From IMG/VR virus record IMGVR_UViG_3300025759_000283, positions 1-35,795 of that record: 35,795 nucleotides of DNA; one strand, given 5' to 3'. The notes beneath the pieces are model-generated. The model did not search any database. It had not been told where the DNA came from and saw nothing but the letters and a program-made list of their open reading frames with translations. Positions within the stretch are counted from its first letter, which is position 1. Each line of letters opens with the position of its first letter. Of this stretch, positions 12,706-19,614 are shown in pieces. This DNA comes from a virus. The translations under genes and the position numbers were made by a program.

Positions 12706-13311
12706 ATGAAAGTGACACCAATCGAGGCCTATAAGACTTATATTTCAGTTAAAAATCATTTCACAAAACCAAACTATGACTATATCAAATACAATGGTAA
12801 AGTAAAGGCAGGTGAAAAGAGTTTTTATTCCCGTAAAGATAGGTTTTGGTTTGAAAGATTGTCAAGACAAAAGAAAGATAACGAAATACTAGATTTTTTT
12901 GTTTCTAATTTTGCATCAGCCACTGATCCTCAGACACTTTGGATTGGGGAAATTATTAAAAGTGGAACTGATATTTACGGTGATTGGATGAAAAGAATTC
13001 AATCACTGTCTTATAATTTTAAGCAAGAAGTAGAGTTCTTATTTTCCTCAGAAAAATTTGAAGATATTTTCAAAATCAAAGGGTCTTCACATCCTTTGAT
13101 TTTGAAGTATTATATGAAAGGAAATATTTCATTAGAAACTCTTGTCATATTTGATATGATTTTTTCTTTTAGTAAAAACTTTGACAAGAAATTAAATGAT
13201 CCTGTTTGGGATATTGTAAGTATGAAAATTAAAAAGTACTCTCCATTTATACATATAGATGTATCTCGCTATAAGAGAGTTTTAAAAGAAGTTATTTTGG
13301 AGAATAAATGA
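12706..13311 (+). CDS. gp59: gp59-like helicase loader
   Basis: The 201-residue protein is similar in layout to T4 gp59 (217 residues): N-terminal IEAYKTYISVKNHF and YDYIKYNGKV, then KDRFWFERLSRQ and FFVSNFAS, then a helical C-terminal half ending SRYKRVLKEVILE. gp59 loads the gp41 helicase onto gp32-coated single-stranded DNA at recombination forks. Gene order gp33-gp59-gp32 matches T4 apart from the DUF1825 gene between 59 and 32. The next start at 13308 overlaps its stop (ATGA). Confidence 0.85.
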   Translation: MKVTPIEAYKTYISVKNHFTKPNYDYIKYNGKVKAGEKSFYSRKDRFWFERLSRQKKDNEILDFFVSNFASATDPQTLWIGEIIKSGTDIYGDWMKRIQSLSYNFKQEVEFLFSSEKFEDIFKIKGSSHPLILKYYMKGNISLETLVIFDMIFSFSKNFDKKLNDPVWDIVSMKIKKYSPFIHIDVSRYKRVLKEVILENK

Positions 13312-13652
13312 GTTTTTTTGAATCAGATGTTGTCCGAGCTGAGATGACAGAAATATCTGAATTACAGGAAGAGATTTACAGTAATGTATTTAAATTTCCT
13401 ACCATGAGTAGGGAAGATAAATTGGAACACATTAATATTTTAGAAAGACTTCTTGATAAACAAAAAGTTCTTTATACAAGACTTTCTCTTTCAGATGATC
13501 CAGAAGCAAAAGAGATGAAGAAAAGAATTTCTGAATCTGCAGTTGTCATGGGCCTTCCAGAAAATGTTGACATGAATGTTTTTTTCCGAGACATGAGTGA
13601 GATGGTTAAAAAAATGAAGGAACAGATTGACAAAACTGGGTCAGACCTGTAG
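13308..13652 (+). CDS. DUF1825 family protein
   Basis: The 114-residue helical protein begins MSFFESDVVRAEMTEI and ends DMSEMVKKMKEQIDKTG, which corresponds to the DUF1825 family found in cyanobacteria and T4-like cyanophages (family members typically start with an FFDSE-like segment). The function is unknown. Its presence between gp59 and gp32 is a cyanophage feature absent from T4 and suggests a cyanobacterial origin. ATG 13308 overlaps the gp59 stop. Confidence 0.8.
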   Translation: MSFFESDVVRAEMTEISELQEEIYSNVFKFPTMSREDKLEHINILERLLDKQKVLYTRLSLSDDPEAKEMKKRISESAVVMGLPENVDMNVFFRDMSEMVKKMKEQIDKTGSDL

Positions 13653-13701
13653 AATAGTCAGGTACACAAAAGCCAAATACGTACAAATCCGAGGTAATCT
13701 A

Positions 13702-14637
13702 ATGTCTTTTGCAAATCTTAAAAAGCAATCTTCTCTTGGTTCTTTGACTGCCAAACTGGTCAAAGAAGTTGAGAAAACAACTTCCAGCAGCGGTACTGAT
13801 GAGCGTTTATGGAAACCTGAAATGGACAAGACTGGAAATGGTTTTGCCGTTATTCGTTTCCTTCCTGCACCTGATGGAGAAGATCTTCCTTGGGCAAAGG
13901 TATATTCTCATGCCTTCCAAGGTCCTGGTGGTTGGTATATTGAAAACTCTCTGACTACTCTTGCTCAGAAAGACCCTGTTTCTGAGCATAACCGTGAACT
14001 CTGGAACAGTGGTAATGAAAAAGATAAGGAGACTGTTCGTAAGCAGAAGCGCAAACTGTCTTTCTATTCCAACATTTATGTTGTAAAGGATCCTGCAAAT
14101 CCCCAAAACGAAGGTAAAGTTTTTCTGTTTAAGTATGGTAAGAAGATCTTTGATAAGATCATGGAAGCAATGCAACCTGAGTTTGAAGATGAAACTCCAA
14201 TCAATCCTTTCGACTTCTGGCAAGGTGCTAACTTCAAGATCAAAATCGTCAAGAAGGATGGTTACTGGAACTATGATAAGTCAGAGTTCGACCGAATTGC
14301 ACCACTCCTGGATGATGACGATGCTCTGGAAGCCCTGTGGAAGAAGCAGTATTCTTTGACTGCTGTTACTGCTCCTGACCAGTTCAAGTCTTATGAAGAT
14401 CTTGAGAAGCGTTTGAAGTATGTTCTGGGACAGAAGACTGCTCCCCGTCCACGTCTTGATGAAGAAGTTGATGATGAGGACAACGATCGTGGTTCTTACA
14501 CTCCCAACTTTAATTCGCGTCGTGAGGGGAGTGAACTTCCTGAAACTCTCAGTAAGCAACTGAATAATCTTTCTTCAAGTAATGATGAAGATGAAGATGA
14601 TGCTCTTGCATATTTCCAAAAACTTGTTGATGATTGA
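13702..14637 (+). CDS. gp32: gp32 single-stranded DNA-binding protein
   Basis: The 311-residue protein aligns with T4 gp32: a short basic N-terminus (ANLKKQSS) for cooperative self-binding, an OB-fold core (GNGFAVIRFLPAPDG, GKVFLFKYGKKIFDKI, FDFWQGANFKIKI), and a long acidic C-terminal tail (SSNDEDEDDALAYFQKLVDD) that recruits replication partners. The T4 zinc site (His plus CPVC) is missing: the region reads QKDPVSEHN. ATG 13702 follows GAGG and is preferred to an upstream in-frame start at 13627. It ends directly against the convergent gp53 gene. Confidence 0.95.
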   Translation: MSFANLKKQSSLGSLTAKLVKEVEKTTSSSGTDERLWKPEMDKTGNGFAVIRFLPAPDGEDLPWAKVYSHAFQGPGGWYIENSLTTLAQKDPVSEHNRELWNSGNEKDKETVRKQKRKLSFYSNIYVVKDPANPQNEGKVFLFKYGKKIFDKIMEAMQPEFEDETPINPFDFWQGANFKIKIVKKDGYWNYDKSEFDRIAPLLDDDDALEALWKKQYSLTAVTAPDQFKSYEDLEKRLKYVLGQKTAPRPRLDEEVDDEDNDRGSYTPNFNSRREGSELPETLSKQLNNLSSSNDEDEDDALAYFQKLVDD

Positions 14638-15648
14638 TTACTGATACAATCTAATATTATCACCTTTCTTAAGGGTTCTTGACACATACTGTGAAGAACC
14701 CTTTTTGTATTTCATGATTTCTTCTAAATCATTGAAAACAATATTTAAGTATCTTGGTTTAAGTACAAATATATTTCTTTTATTATTCTCTATGTTAGTT
14801 TCATAATCTAAATTTGTAACAGGAATTAAAAAGTCAACCGAAGAAATTCTTTTTATTGTCCGTAAGTTAGAATCATAGTATTCATAGTATAGTGTATTTT
14901 GATTTCCACTTGCTCTACTTGATATAAATTCAATTTTCTCAGAACCATTAAGTTGTTGGGATATCATGTTTGCATCAGATTCTATTAATGAATTTAAAGT
15001 AACTTCAATTATATTTACACTACCAGTTTCTGATTTAAAAAGATTGTTTATGACATAATTTCCATTTAACAATGAATTATCATATCCAGTAACTTGTATA
15101 GTGTCTCCAATTTTTATATCGCTCGTAATTCCACCACTTGCAATTTGGATTTGAAAAGTATCATCAAAATACATTGACTGCGAAATACTTCTTTTCTCTC
15201 CTGCAATAAACCCATTACCAGATTTTAATGTTGGTTGAACTATAATGTCTTTGGGAAGAACTGTAATATTTAAACTATCTTTTATTTCTATAGTTTTATA
15301 ATACTTGATACTATTCAAATTTTCAATTGAACCATATTTTTCTATTAATAGATCGTCAAAAACTTGTTGGGTCAGAGGCCATTCTGTTTGTATGTTTAAG
15401 ATATTATTAGAAATCAAAACTACCCAATCAAGATTCTCATCACCATAAAACTTGAATGCCACATTATCAGGTCTTTCATCACCAATAATAGAATACTTTG
15501 TGAAGAAAGAAAGGTTACCAAAAATATCTTCTCTCAGTTTTCCTCTACGAAAAAGATTTTTTACTGGAGCATATTCTGATATTTGTCTTTGATCTACATC
15601 TCTACTAACGTATTCAAAGTTTGGTACTTGTCTGAAGTATGATGACAT
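14638..15648 (-). CDS. gp53: gp53-like baseplate wedge protein
   Basis: The N-terminal part (SIIGDERPDNVAFKFYGDENLDW with VVLISNN after it) matches the T4 gp53 segment around GSPRPEELANAIYGN...WVLL, and the C-terminus (NLEEI-like FNDLEEIMKY) matches the family end. gp53 joins wedges into the baseplate. At 336 residues it is much longer than T4 gp53 (about 196), with an inserted beta-rich region in the middle (about residues 130-270). It is the last gene of the minus-strand unit and ends back-to-back with gp32 with no spacer. Confidence 0.85.
   Translation of the reverse strand: MSSYFRQVPNFEYVSRDVDQRQISEYAPVKNLFRRGKLREDIFGNLSFFTKYSIIGDERPDNVAFKFYGDENLDWVVLISNNILNIQTEWPLTQQVFDDLLIEKYGSIENLNSIKYYKTIEIKDSLNITVLPKDIIVQPTLKSGNGFIAGEKRSISQSMYFDDTFQIQIASGGITSDIKIGDTIQVTGYDNSLLNGNYVINNLFKSETGSVNIIEVTLNSLIESDANMISQQLNGSEKIEFISSRASGNQNTLYYEYYDSNLRTIKRISSVDFLIPVTNLDYETNIENNKRNIFVLKPRYLNIVFNDLEEIMKYKKGSSQYVSRTLKKGDNIRLYQ
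14671..14706 (+). terminator. Intrinsic terminator for gp32 inside gp53
   Basis: AAGGGTTCTT (14671-14680) and AAGAACCCTT (14694-14703) form a perfect 10-bp stem with a 13-base loop. The T-run at 14702-14706 closes the stem and continues past it in the plus direction. It would end transcripts of gp32 about 35-70 bases past the stop, yet lies entirely within the 3' coding part of gp53 on the other strand. The minus-strand side lacks a T-tract. Confidence 0.85.
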
Positions 15649-15649
15649 T

Positions 15650-17077
15650 TTAGTAACCTATTCCTGATGTGCTAAAGTTTGTATCATAATCTGCTTGAGT
15701 AACAGGTTCTAACTCTTGGAAAGAGAGTGACATATTATAAGAAACCATAGTGTTAGTCCCATCAGAATATGTTGCATAAGAACCATCAGGAGTATAGTCA
15801 ACACTCATATTTTTTAATGCACAAGTCTTTATTAAATTCAATGAAGGATGTGCAGCATTTCCATTTGAACCTCTTATATATTTAATCTGAAATACTGGTG
15901 GGGCAGTTAAGAATAAGTTACTAACTGCTGTTCCCGGAGAAGAGAATTGTTTAAATGCTCTGATGATTTGCTTTACGGTTGTTGCCTCATCAGCACTTCT
16001 TGGAGAAAGTTTAAAATTAAAATCAAATGGTCTGAGAGTTGGTCCTTGGAATAATAACTCAAGATTTGGATTCAATACTGCACCACCAAATCTTGACAGT
16101 AAACCAGTAGTACTAGTTGCTTTTCCTGCAAGATATAGTTGTAAAGCTTTCTTTGTCCTATCATCGGTAACAGCATTTTGCAGTTTAGTTTTAAATGCGT
16201 CTATGTAGCTTTTAACTTGATTATCTTGAATTGCCACTGATGCCGCAACTCCTTCATACTGTGCAGCATTTAATTCTCCCTGATTCCAATTCACACTGTT
16301 ATTGTCAGTAATTCCAGATTGAATTGGCAAATAAACAGTTCCAAATTCTGCCTTTAGATTTCTAGTTTCAGGATTAAAAAAGGTCGAACTGGTATTAATT
16401 TTTCTTGGTTCAAATCTAATAAATTTAAACTGGATTTTATCTTGCCCTATATCATTCTGACTAGCTTCTGGATACACTAAAATATCTTTACCAAAAACCG
16501 ATTTAAAGGTTGCTTTTTGATCCGATTCAATTGCACCATCACTGATGAGTCCGCTGAGTGTTTGATTAGTTGGTGTATTGGCATTTTGTTGTGCATTATT
16601 TTGTGATGGACCTCCACCGCCACCAGCACCACCAGGAGCAACATTTCCTTGTGAACTATATCCGGGTGTTTGTTTAATTTTATCTAGATTTCTTTGAACT
16701 ACCGGATCGGTTGCATTTAATTCAAGATTTCTTATAAAACCACTTTTTATTGATTTATTTAACGTATTTTGTTGTTGCTGTCCATCTGCACCACCATAAT
16801 ATTGTTCATATAAACTTTTATTTTCTGCATATGGTGTTGACTTACCAGTAGCTGGATTAAAATTATATAAAGGCGTTCTACCTAGACTCACACCAAAAGC
16901 ATTTTTGTTGGTTGTATAAACATCATATGCGCCAGTATCTGGATTAGCTACTACGACTACATCGAGATTAAATGTTGATGTAGTTGGTGCACCAATTCCA
17001 TTTCCTTTCACTTTTTGTGTGAAAGTAGCCTCTAAATTGCCATTATTATCTTTCCATCCAGGAAGTGTTGCTAACAT
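15650..17077 (-). CDS. gp48: gp48-like baseplate tail-tube cap protein
   Basis: The 475-residue protein contains the region LLFQGPTLRPFDFNFKLSPR, typical of the T4 gp48 family that sits on the baseplate hub and starts the tail tube, and a C-terminal SYNMSLSFQELEPVTQADY, typical of tail-tube-like folds. A low-complexity Gly/Asn/Gln linker (about residues 150-170) splits the protein. It is larger than T4 gp48 (364 residues). A CTAAATAA motif on the minus strand (17095-17102) lies just upstream. Confidence 0.85.
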   Translation of the reverse strand: MLATLPGWKDNNGNLEATFTQKVKGNGIGAPTTSTFNLDVVVVANPDTGAYDVYTTNKNAFGVSLGRTPLYNFNPATGKSTPYAENKSLYEQYYGGADGQQQQNTLNKSIKSGFIRNLELNATDPVVQRNLDKIKQTPGYSSQGNVAPGGAGGGGGPSQNNAQQNANTPTNQTLSGLISDGAIESDQKATFKSVFGKDILVYPEASQNDIGQDKIQFKFIRFEPRKINTSSTFFNPETRNLKAEFGTVYLPIQSGITDNNSVNWNQGELNAAQYEGVAASVAIQDNQVKSYIDAFKTKLQNAVTDDRTKKALQLYLAGKATSTTGLLSRFGGAVLNPNLELLFQGPTLRPFDFNFKLSPRSADEATTVKQIIRAFKQFSSPGTAVSNLFLTAPPVFQIKYIRGSNGNAAHPSLNLIKTCALKNMSVDYTPDGSYATYSDGTNTMVSYNMSLSFQELEPVTQADYDTNFSTSGIGY

Positions 17078-17102
17078 TTTATGAGCACTTTTCTTTATTT
17101 AG

Positions 17103-17483
17103 TTACGATTGCAAAAACCTTGCATAATTAACAGAGCGAAGATAATCAATTTCATTATTTTCTATGATATGAAGTTTACCAGATACTTCTTGCCAGGTAT
17201 AACTTCTAGATTCTCCCCAATGAAAATTAATTCCTTTAAAACCCCATCTCTGAACATCGGTACAAGCAATCAAAGGAAATTCGTCAAATCTAATGTCAGG
17301 AGTTTTGGGAAGGTAAATGAAAGTATAATATCTACCAACATCAGGTATGAATTCAGTCTCTCTAAAGACATCCATAATTTCAAGCATAATAGATTCGGAG
17401 TCAGTTAAACCATCAATCTTTCTTTTTAACCGAGATACTCTACTAGAAGTTTTGAGAATATCTTCTCCAAATCCTTTTGCCAT
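17103..17483 (-). CDS. Hypothetical protein between gp4 and gp48 (126 aa)
   Basis: The start codon shares a base with the gp4 stop (TAATG on the minus strand). The product begins MAKGFGEDILKTSSRVSRLKR, basic and helical, followed by a beta-rich Trp/Tyr-containing part (YYTFIYLPKTPDIRFDEFP, INFHWGESRSYTWQEV). I recall a conserved gene of this type at this place in cyanophages, but no function. The context of baseplate and head-completion genes suggests a virion assembly role. Confidence 0.65.
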   Translation of the reverse strand: MAKGFGEDILKTSSRVSRLKRKIDGLTDSESIMLEIMDVFRETEFIPDVGRYYTFIYLPKTPDIRFDEFPLIACTDVQRWGFKGINFHWGESRSYTWQEVSGKLHIIENNEIDYLRSVNYARFLQS

Positions 17484-17926
17484 TACTTGAGTCCGAGTTC
17501 GTTTTCTGTTATGATTTTAAATTCTATAAGTCTATCATCACAGAATTCTTTTGCAGCTTTCCATTTTGCCTGATTGACGGCATATGTCTTCATCTCATAC
17601 AACCAACTTTTTGTTTTTCTTTTTGGTTCTTTTGGTTGTATGGTTTGTTTTTTTGGTTTTACTTCAATCACATAAGTTTTAATTTGACCAGTAGATTCTT
17701 TAACCTTAATGATAAAATCAGGAAAGTATCTGTGAACTCTATTGTCTACTGGAGATTTATATGGAATCCAAAATTCTTCAGAACCCCACTCTAATATATT
17801 TTCATTCAGGTCACACCAATTACAGAATCTTCTTTCCCAGCTACTTCTACAAATAATATTGTTTGGGTCTCCCTTATATTTTTGTGGATATGATGGTTTG
17901 AATCTACTTTTTATACTTTGTGCCAT
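17483..17926 (-). CDS. gp4: gp4-like head completion protein
   Basis: The 147-residue protein is clearly similar to T4 gp4 (also called gp50/65). Shared segments include KYKGDPNNIICRSSWERRFC, CDLNENILEWGSE, IPYKSPVDNRVHRYFPDF and YVIEVKPKKQ. The E...D...ExK pattern (WERRF, YFPDF, IEVKPK) is that of an endonuclease-like fold. gp4 completes DNA-filled heads so that tails can join. A perfect late promoter (TATAAATA, minus strand) lies 31 bases upstream. Confidence 0.95.
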   Translation of the reverse strand: MAQSIKSRFKPSYPQKYKGDPNNIICRSSWERRFCNWCDLNENILEWGSEEFWIPYKSPVDNRVHRYFPDFIIKVKESTGQIKTYVIEVKPKKQTIQPKEPKRKTKSWLYEMKTYAVNQAKWKAAKEFCDDRLIEFKIITENELGLK

Positions 17927-17957
17927 TATCTTTGCTACATAATATATAAGGTAGAAA

Positions 17958-17965
17958 TATTTATA
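17958..17965 (-). promoter_or_regulatory. T4-type late promoter TATAAATA (minus strand)
   Basis: Plus strand TATTTATA is TATAAATA on the minus strand, the exact T4 late consensus. It lies 31 bases upstream of gp4 and immediately before the gp54 start on the other strand, and should drive the gp4-gp48-gp53 unit. Confidence 0.75.
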
Positions 17966-17966
17966 G

Positions 17967-18680
17967 ATGGCAACAACAAACGCAAGACCTTATAGAATGA
18001 GTGATATTAAAAGTAAGTTATTGCAACCAGCACTAACTTCTCATTATGTTTGCCAATTTAATCCACCAAGAAATGACTCATTTAAAAACTTTTTTAATCA
18101 AAGAAAAAGTGCAGGATTTCTTGGTGCTGATTGGAAGTCAAACCAAGACTTGATTGAGTTATCTTGCTGTGTAGCATCATTGCCAGGTTCGAGTTTGGCA
18201 ACAATTGATATTAATGGAGACTATACTGGAGTCTCTGAGAGACACGCATACAGAAGACAATATGATCAGAATGCAGACTTTACTTTTTATGTAGATAAAA
18301 ATCATTATATCATTGATTACTTTGAGAACTGGTTGTCTTTCATTGTTGGCGAAAACAATATAGAAGGCCAAAGATCGGATACTTACAGTTATAGAATAAA
18401 TTTTCCACAGGACTATAAGAGTTCAAATCTTTCAATAACTAAATTTGAAAGAGATTATTCTGGAAGAAATTTGACTTATCAATTTATTAATGCATTTCCA
18501 ATAAGCATTAATTCAATGCCAGTCTCTTATGACTCCTCTCAACTTTTAAAGTGCACCGTATCATTTAATTACAGTCGCTATGTTCTTGATAGAGGTATTA
18601 TTGAAGGAAATTTTGATGTTGATAATGGAAGACTTAATTCTACTGCCCAAAATCTAATCAATAATCCATTTGGAGGATAA
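17967..18680 (+). CDS. gp54: gp54-like baseplate/tail-tube initiator
   Basis: The 237-residue protein has the tail-tube-like fold pattern of T4 gp54/gp19 proteins: SHYVCQFNPPRND, LPGSSLATIDINGDYTGVSE, then DFTFYVDKNHYIIDYFENWL and FPISINSMPVSYDSS. Such proteins bind on top of the gp48 cap and start tube growth. The place next to the gp4-gp48-gp53 unit fits. It is shorter than T4 gp54 (about 320 residues), so a gp19-type tube subunit remains possible. The start codon lies one base after the divergent late promoter. Confidence 0.75.
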   Translation: MATTNARPYRMSDIKSKLLQPALTSHYVCQFNPPRNDSFKNFFNQRKSAGFLGADWKSNQDLIELSCCVASLPGSSLATIDINGDYTGVSERHAYRRQYDQNADFTFYVDKNHYIIDYFENWLSFIVGENNIEGQRSDTYSYRINFPQDYKSSNLSITKFERDYSGRNLTYQFINAFPISINSMPVSYDSSQLLKCTVSFNYSRYVLDRGIIEGNFDVDNGRLNSTAQNLINNPFGG

Positions 18681-18683
18681 ATA
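18676..18683 (+). promoter_or_regulatory. Late promoter GATAAATA before gp26
   Basis: GATAAATA matches the late NATAAATA pattern and overlaps the gp54 stop codon, 29 bases before ATG 18713. The following 20 bases are shared with the leader at 10741. Confidence 0.6.
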
Positions 18684-18712
18684 TAGTAACCTGAATTTAT
18701 AATTCATAAAGT

Positions 18713-19432
18713 ATGCCATTACCAAAGATTTCGACGCCCACTTATTTCTTGACACTACCATCGACAGGGAAAGAAATTAAGTATAGGCCATTTTTAGTTA
18801 GAGAAGAAAAGTTGCTTGTACTTGCACTTGAGAGTGAAGATCCTAAGCAAATTACAGAAGCAATTAAAACAGTCATTAAGAGTTGCATTCAAACAAGAGG
18901 AGTTAAAGTAGAAACTTTACCAACTTTTGATATTGAATATCTGTTTCTCAATATCAGAGGAAAGTCTGTAGGGGAAGAGATTGAAGTTAATATTATTTGT
19001 CCAGATGATGGTCAAACAACAGTACCAGTTAAGATTTTAGTCGATGAGATTGTGGTACAAAAGTATGATGGCCATGATTCAAACATTAAGATTGATGATG
19101 ACATTGTTCTTCAAATGAGATACCCATCACTTGAGCAATTTATTAAGAACAATTTTGATTTGAATGCAACCAATGATATGGACCAGGCATTTGATTTGAT
19201 TGCATCTTGTATTGATAAAATTTGTACAGCAGATGAAGTTTGGTCAACTAGTGATGTAACTAAAAAAGAAGTCAATGAGTTTTTAGATCAAATGAATTCG
19301 TCTCAATTTAAAAAGATTGAGAAGTTTTTTGAGACTATGCCAAAGTTAGCTCATAATATTAAGGTAACCAATCCAAATACCAAAGTTGAAAGTGAAGTTG
19401 TTCTTGAAGGGTTATCATCTTTTTTCGTATAG
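18713..19432 (+). CDS. gp26: gp26-like baseplate hub/tail assembly protein
   Basis: The 239-residue protein matches the T4 gp26 family: LPKISTPTYFLTLPSTGKEI, RPFLVREEKLLVLALESED, and YLFLNIRGKSVGEEIEVN. In T4, gp26 is part of, or helps assemble, the baseplate hub. Here it precedes a gp51-like frame and a tape-measure-like gene, the position occupied by tail-assembly chaperones in other tailed phages. The end carries an in-frame slippery heptamer T TTT TTC (19420-19426), giving a possible 300-residue fusion product by -1 shift. Confidence 0.85.
   Translation: MPLPKISTPTYFLTLPSTGKEIKYRPFLVREEKLLVLALESEDPKQITEAIKTVIKSCIQTRGVKVETLPTFDIEYLFLNIRGKSVGEEIEVNIICPDDGQTTVPVKILVDEIVVQKYDGHDSNIKIDDDIVLQMRYPSLEQFIKNNFDLNATNDMDQAFDLIASCIDKICTADEVWSTSDVTKKEVNEFLDQMNSSQFKKIEKFFETMPKLAHNIKVTNPNTKVESEVVLEGLSSFFV
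19420..19426 (+). promoter_or_regulatory. Candidate -1 ribosomal frameshift site T TTT TTC
   Basis: In the gp26 frame the codons read TCT TTT TTC GTA TAG, so positions 19420-19426 form a canonical X XXY YYZ heptamer. The -1 frame has no stop before the gp51-like reading frame (it reads CGT ATA GCA ATG). A 14-base palindrome at 19437-19450 (GATCC-ATAT-GGATC) follows after 10 bases and could form a weak stimulatory hairpin. Confidence 0.55.
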
Positions 19433-19434
19433 CA

Positions 19435-19614
19435 ATGATCCATATGGATCTTGAAAATTACTATATGTTAAATTTTGCCCTCCTTCAGTACCATAAATAC
19501 TCTTTGACAGAGATTGAAAATTTGATTCCCTGGGAACGGGACATCTATGTTACTTTATTAAAAAATCATCTGGAAGAAGAAAAACAAAAGCAGCAAACCC
19601 AGAATGCCAACTAA
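19435..19614 (+). CDS. gp51: gp51-like baseplate hub assembly protein / chaperone
   Basis: The 59-residue frame from ATG 19435 to TAA 19612-19614 reads MIHMDLENYYMLNFALLQYH..., with KYSLTEIENLIPWERDIYV, the segment I associate with small gp51-type hub assembly proteins (and with the C-terminal part of frameshifted tail chaperones). ATG 19444 is an alternative start. It overlaps the tape-measure-like gene by 11 bases and lies in the -1 frame relative to gp26, so it may be made both alone and as a gp26 fusion. Confidence 0.65.
   Translation: MIHMDLENYYMLNFALLQYHKYSLTEIENLIPWERDIYVTLLKNHLEEEKQKQQTQNAN
19492..19499 (+). promoter_or_regulatory. Possible late promoter CATAAATA
   Basis: CATAAATA matches the late NATAAATA pattern, but it lies inside the gp51-like coding sequence, 104 bases before ATG 19604. 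It may add transcription of the tape-measure-like gene or be a chance match. Confidence 0.3.

Noticed and set aside
13627-13701. N-terminal extension of gp32
   Set aside because: It lies in the end of the DUF1825 gene, and ATG 13702 has a GAGG and gives the normal gp32 N-terminus.
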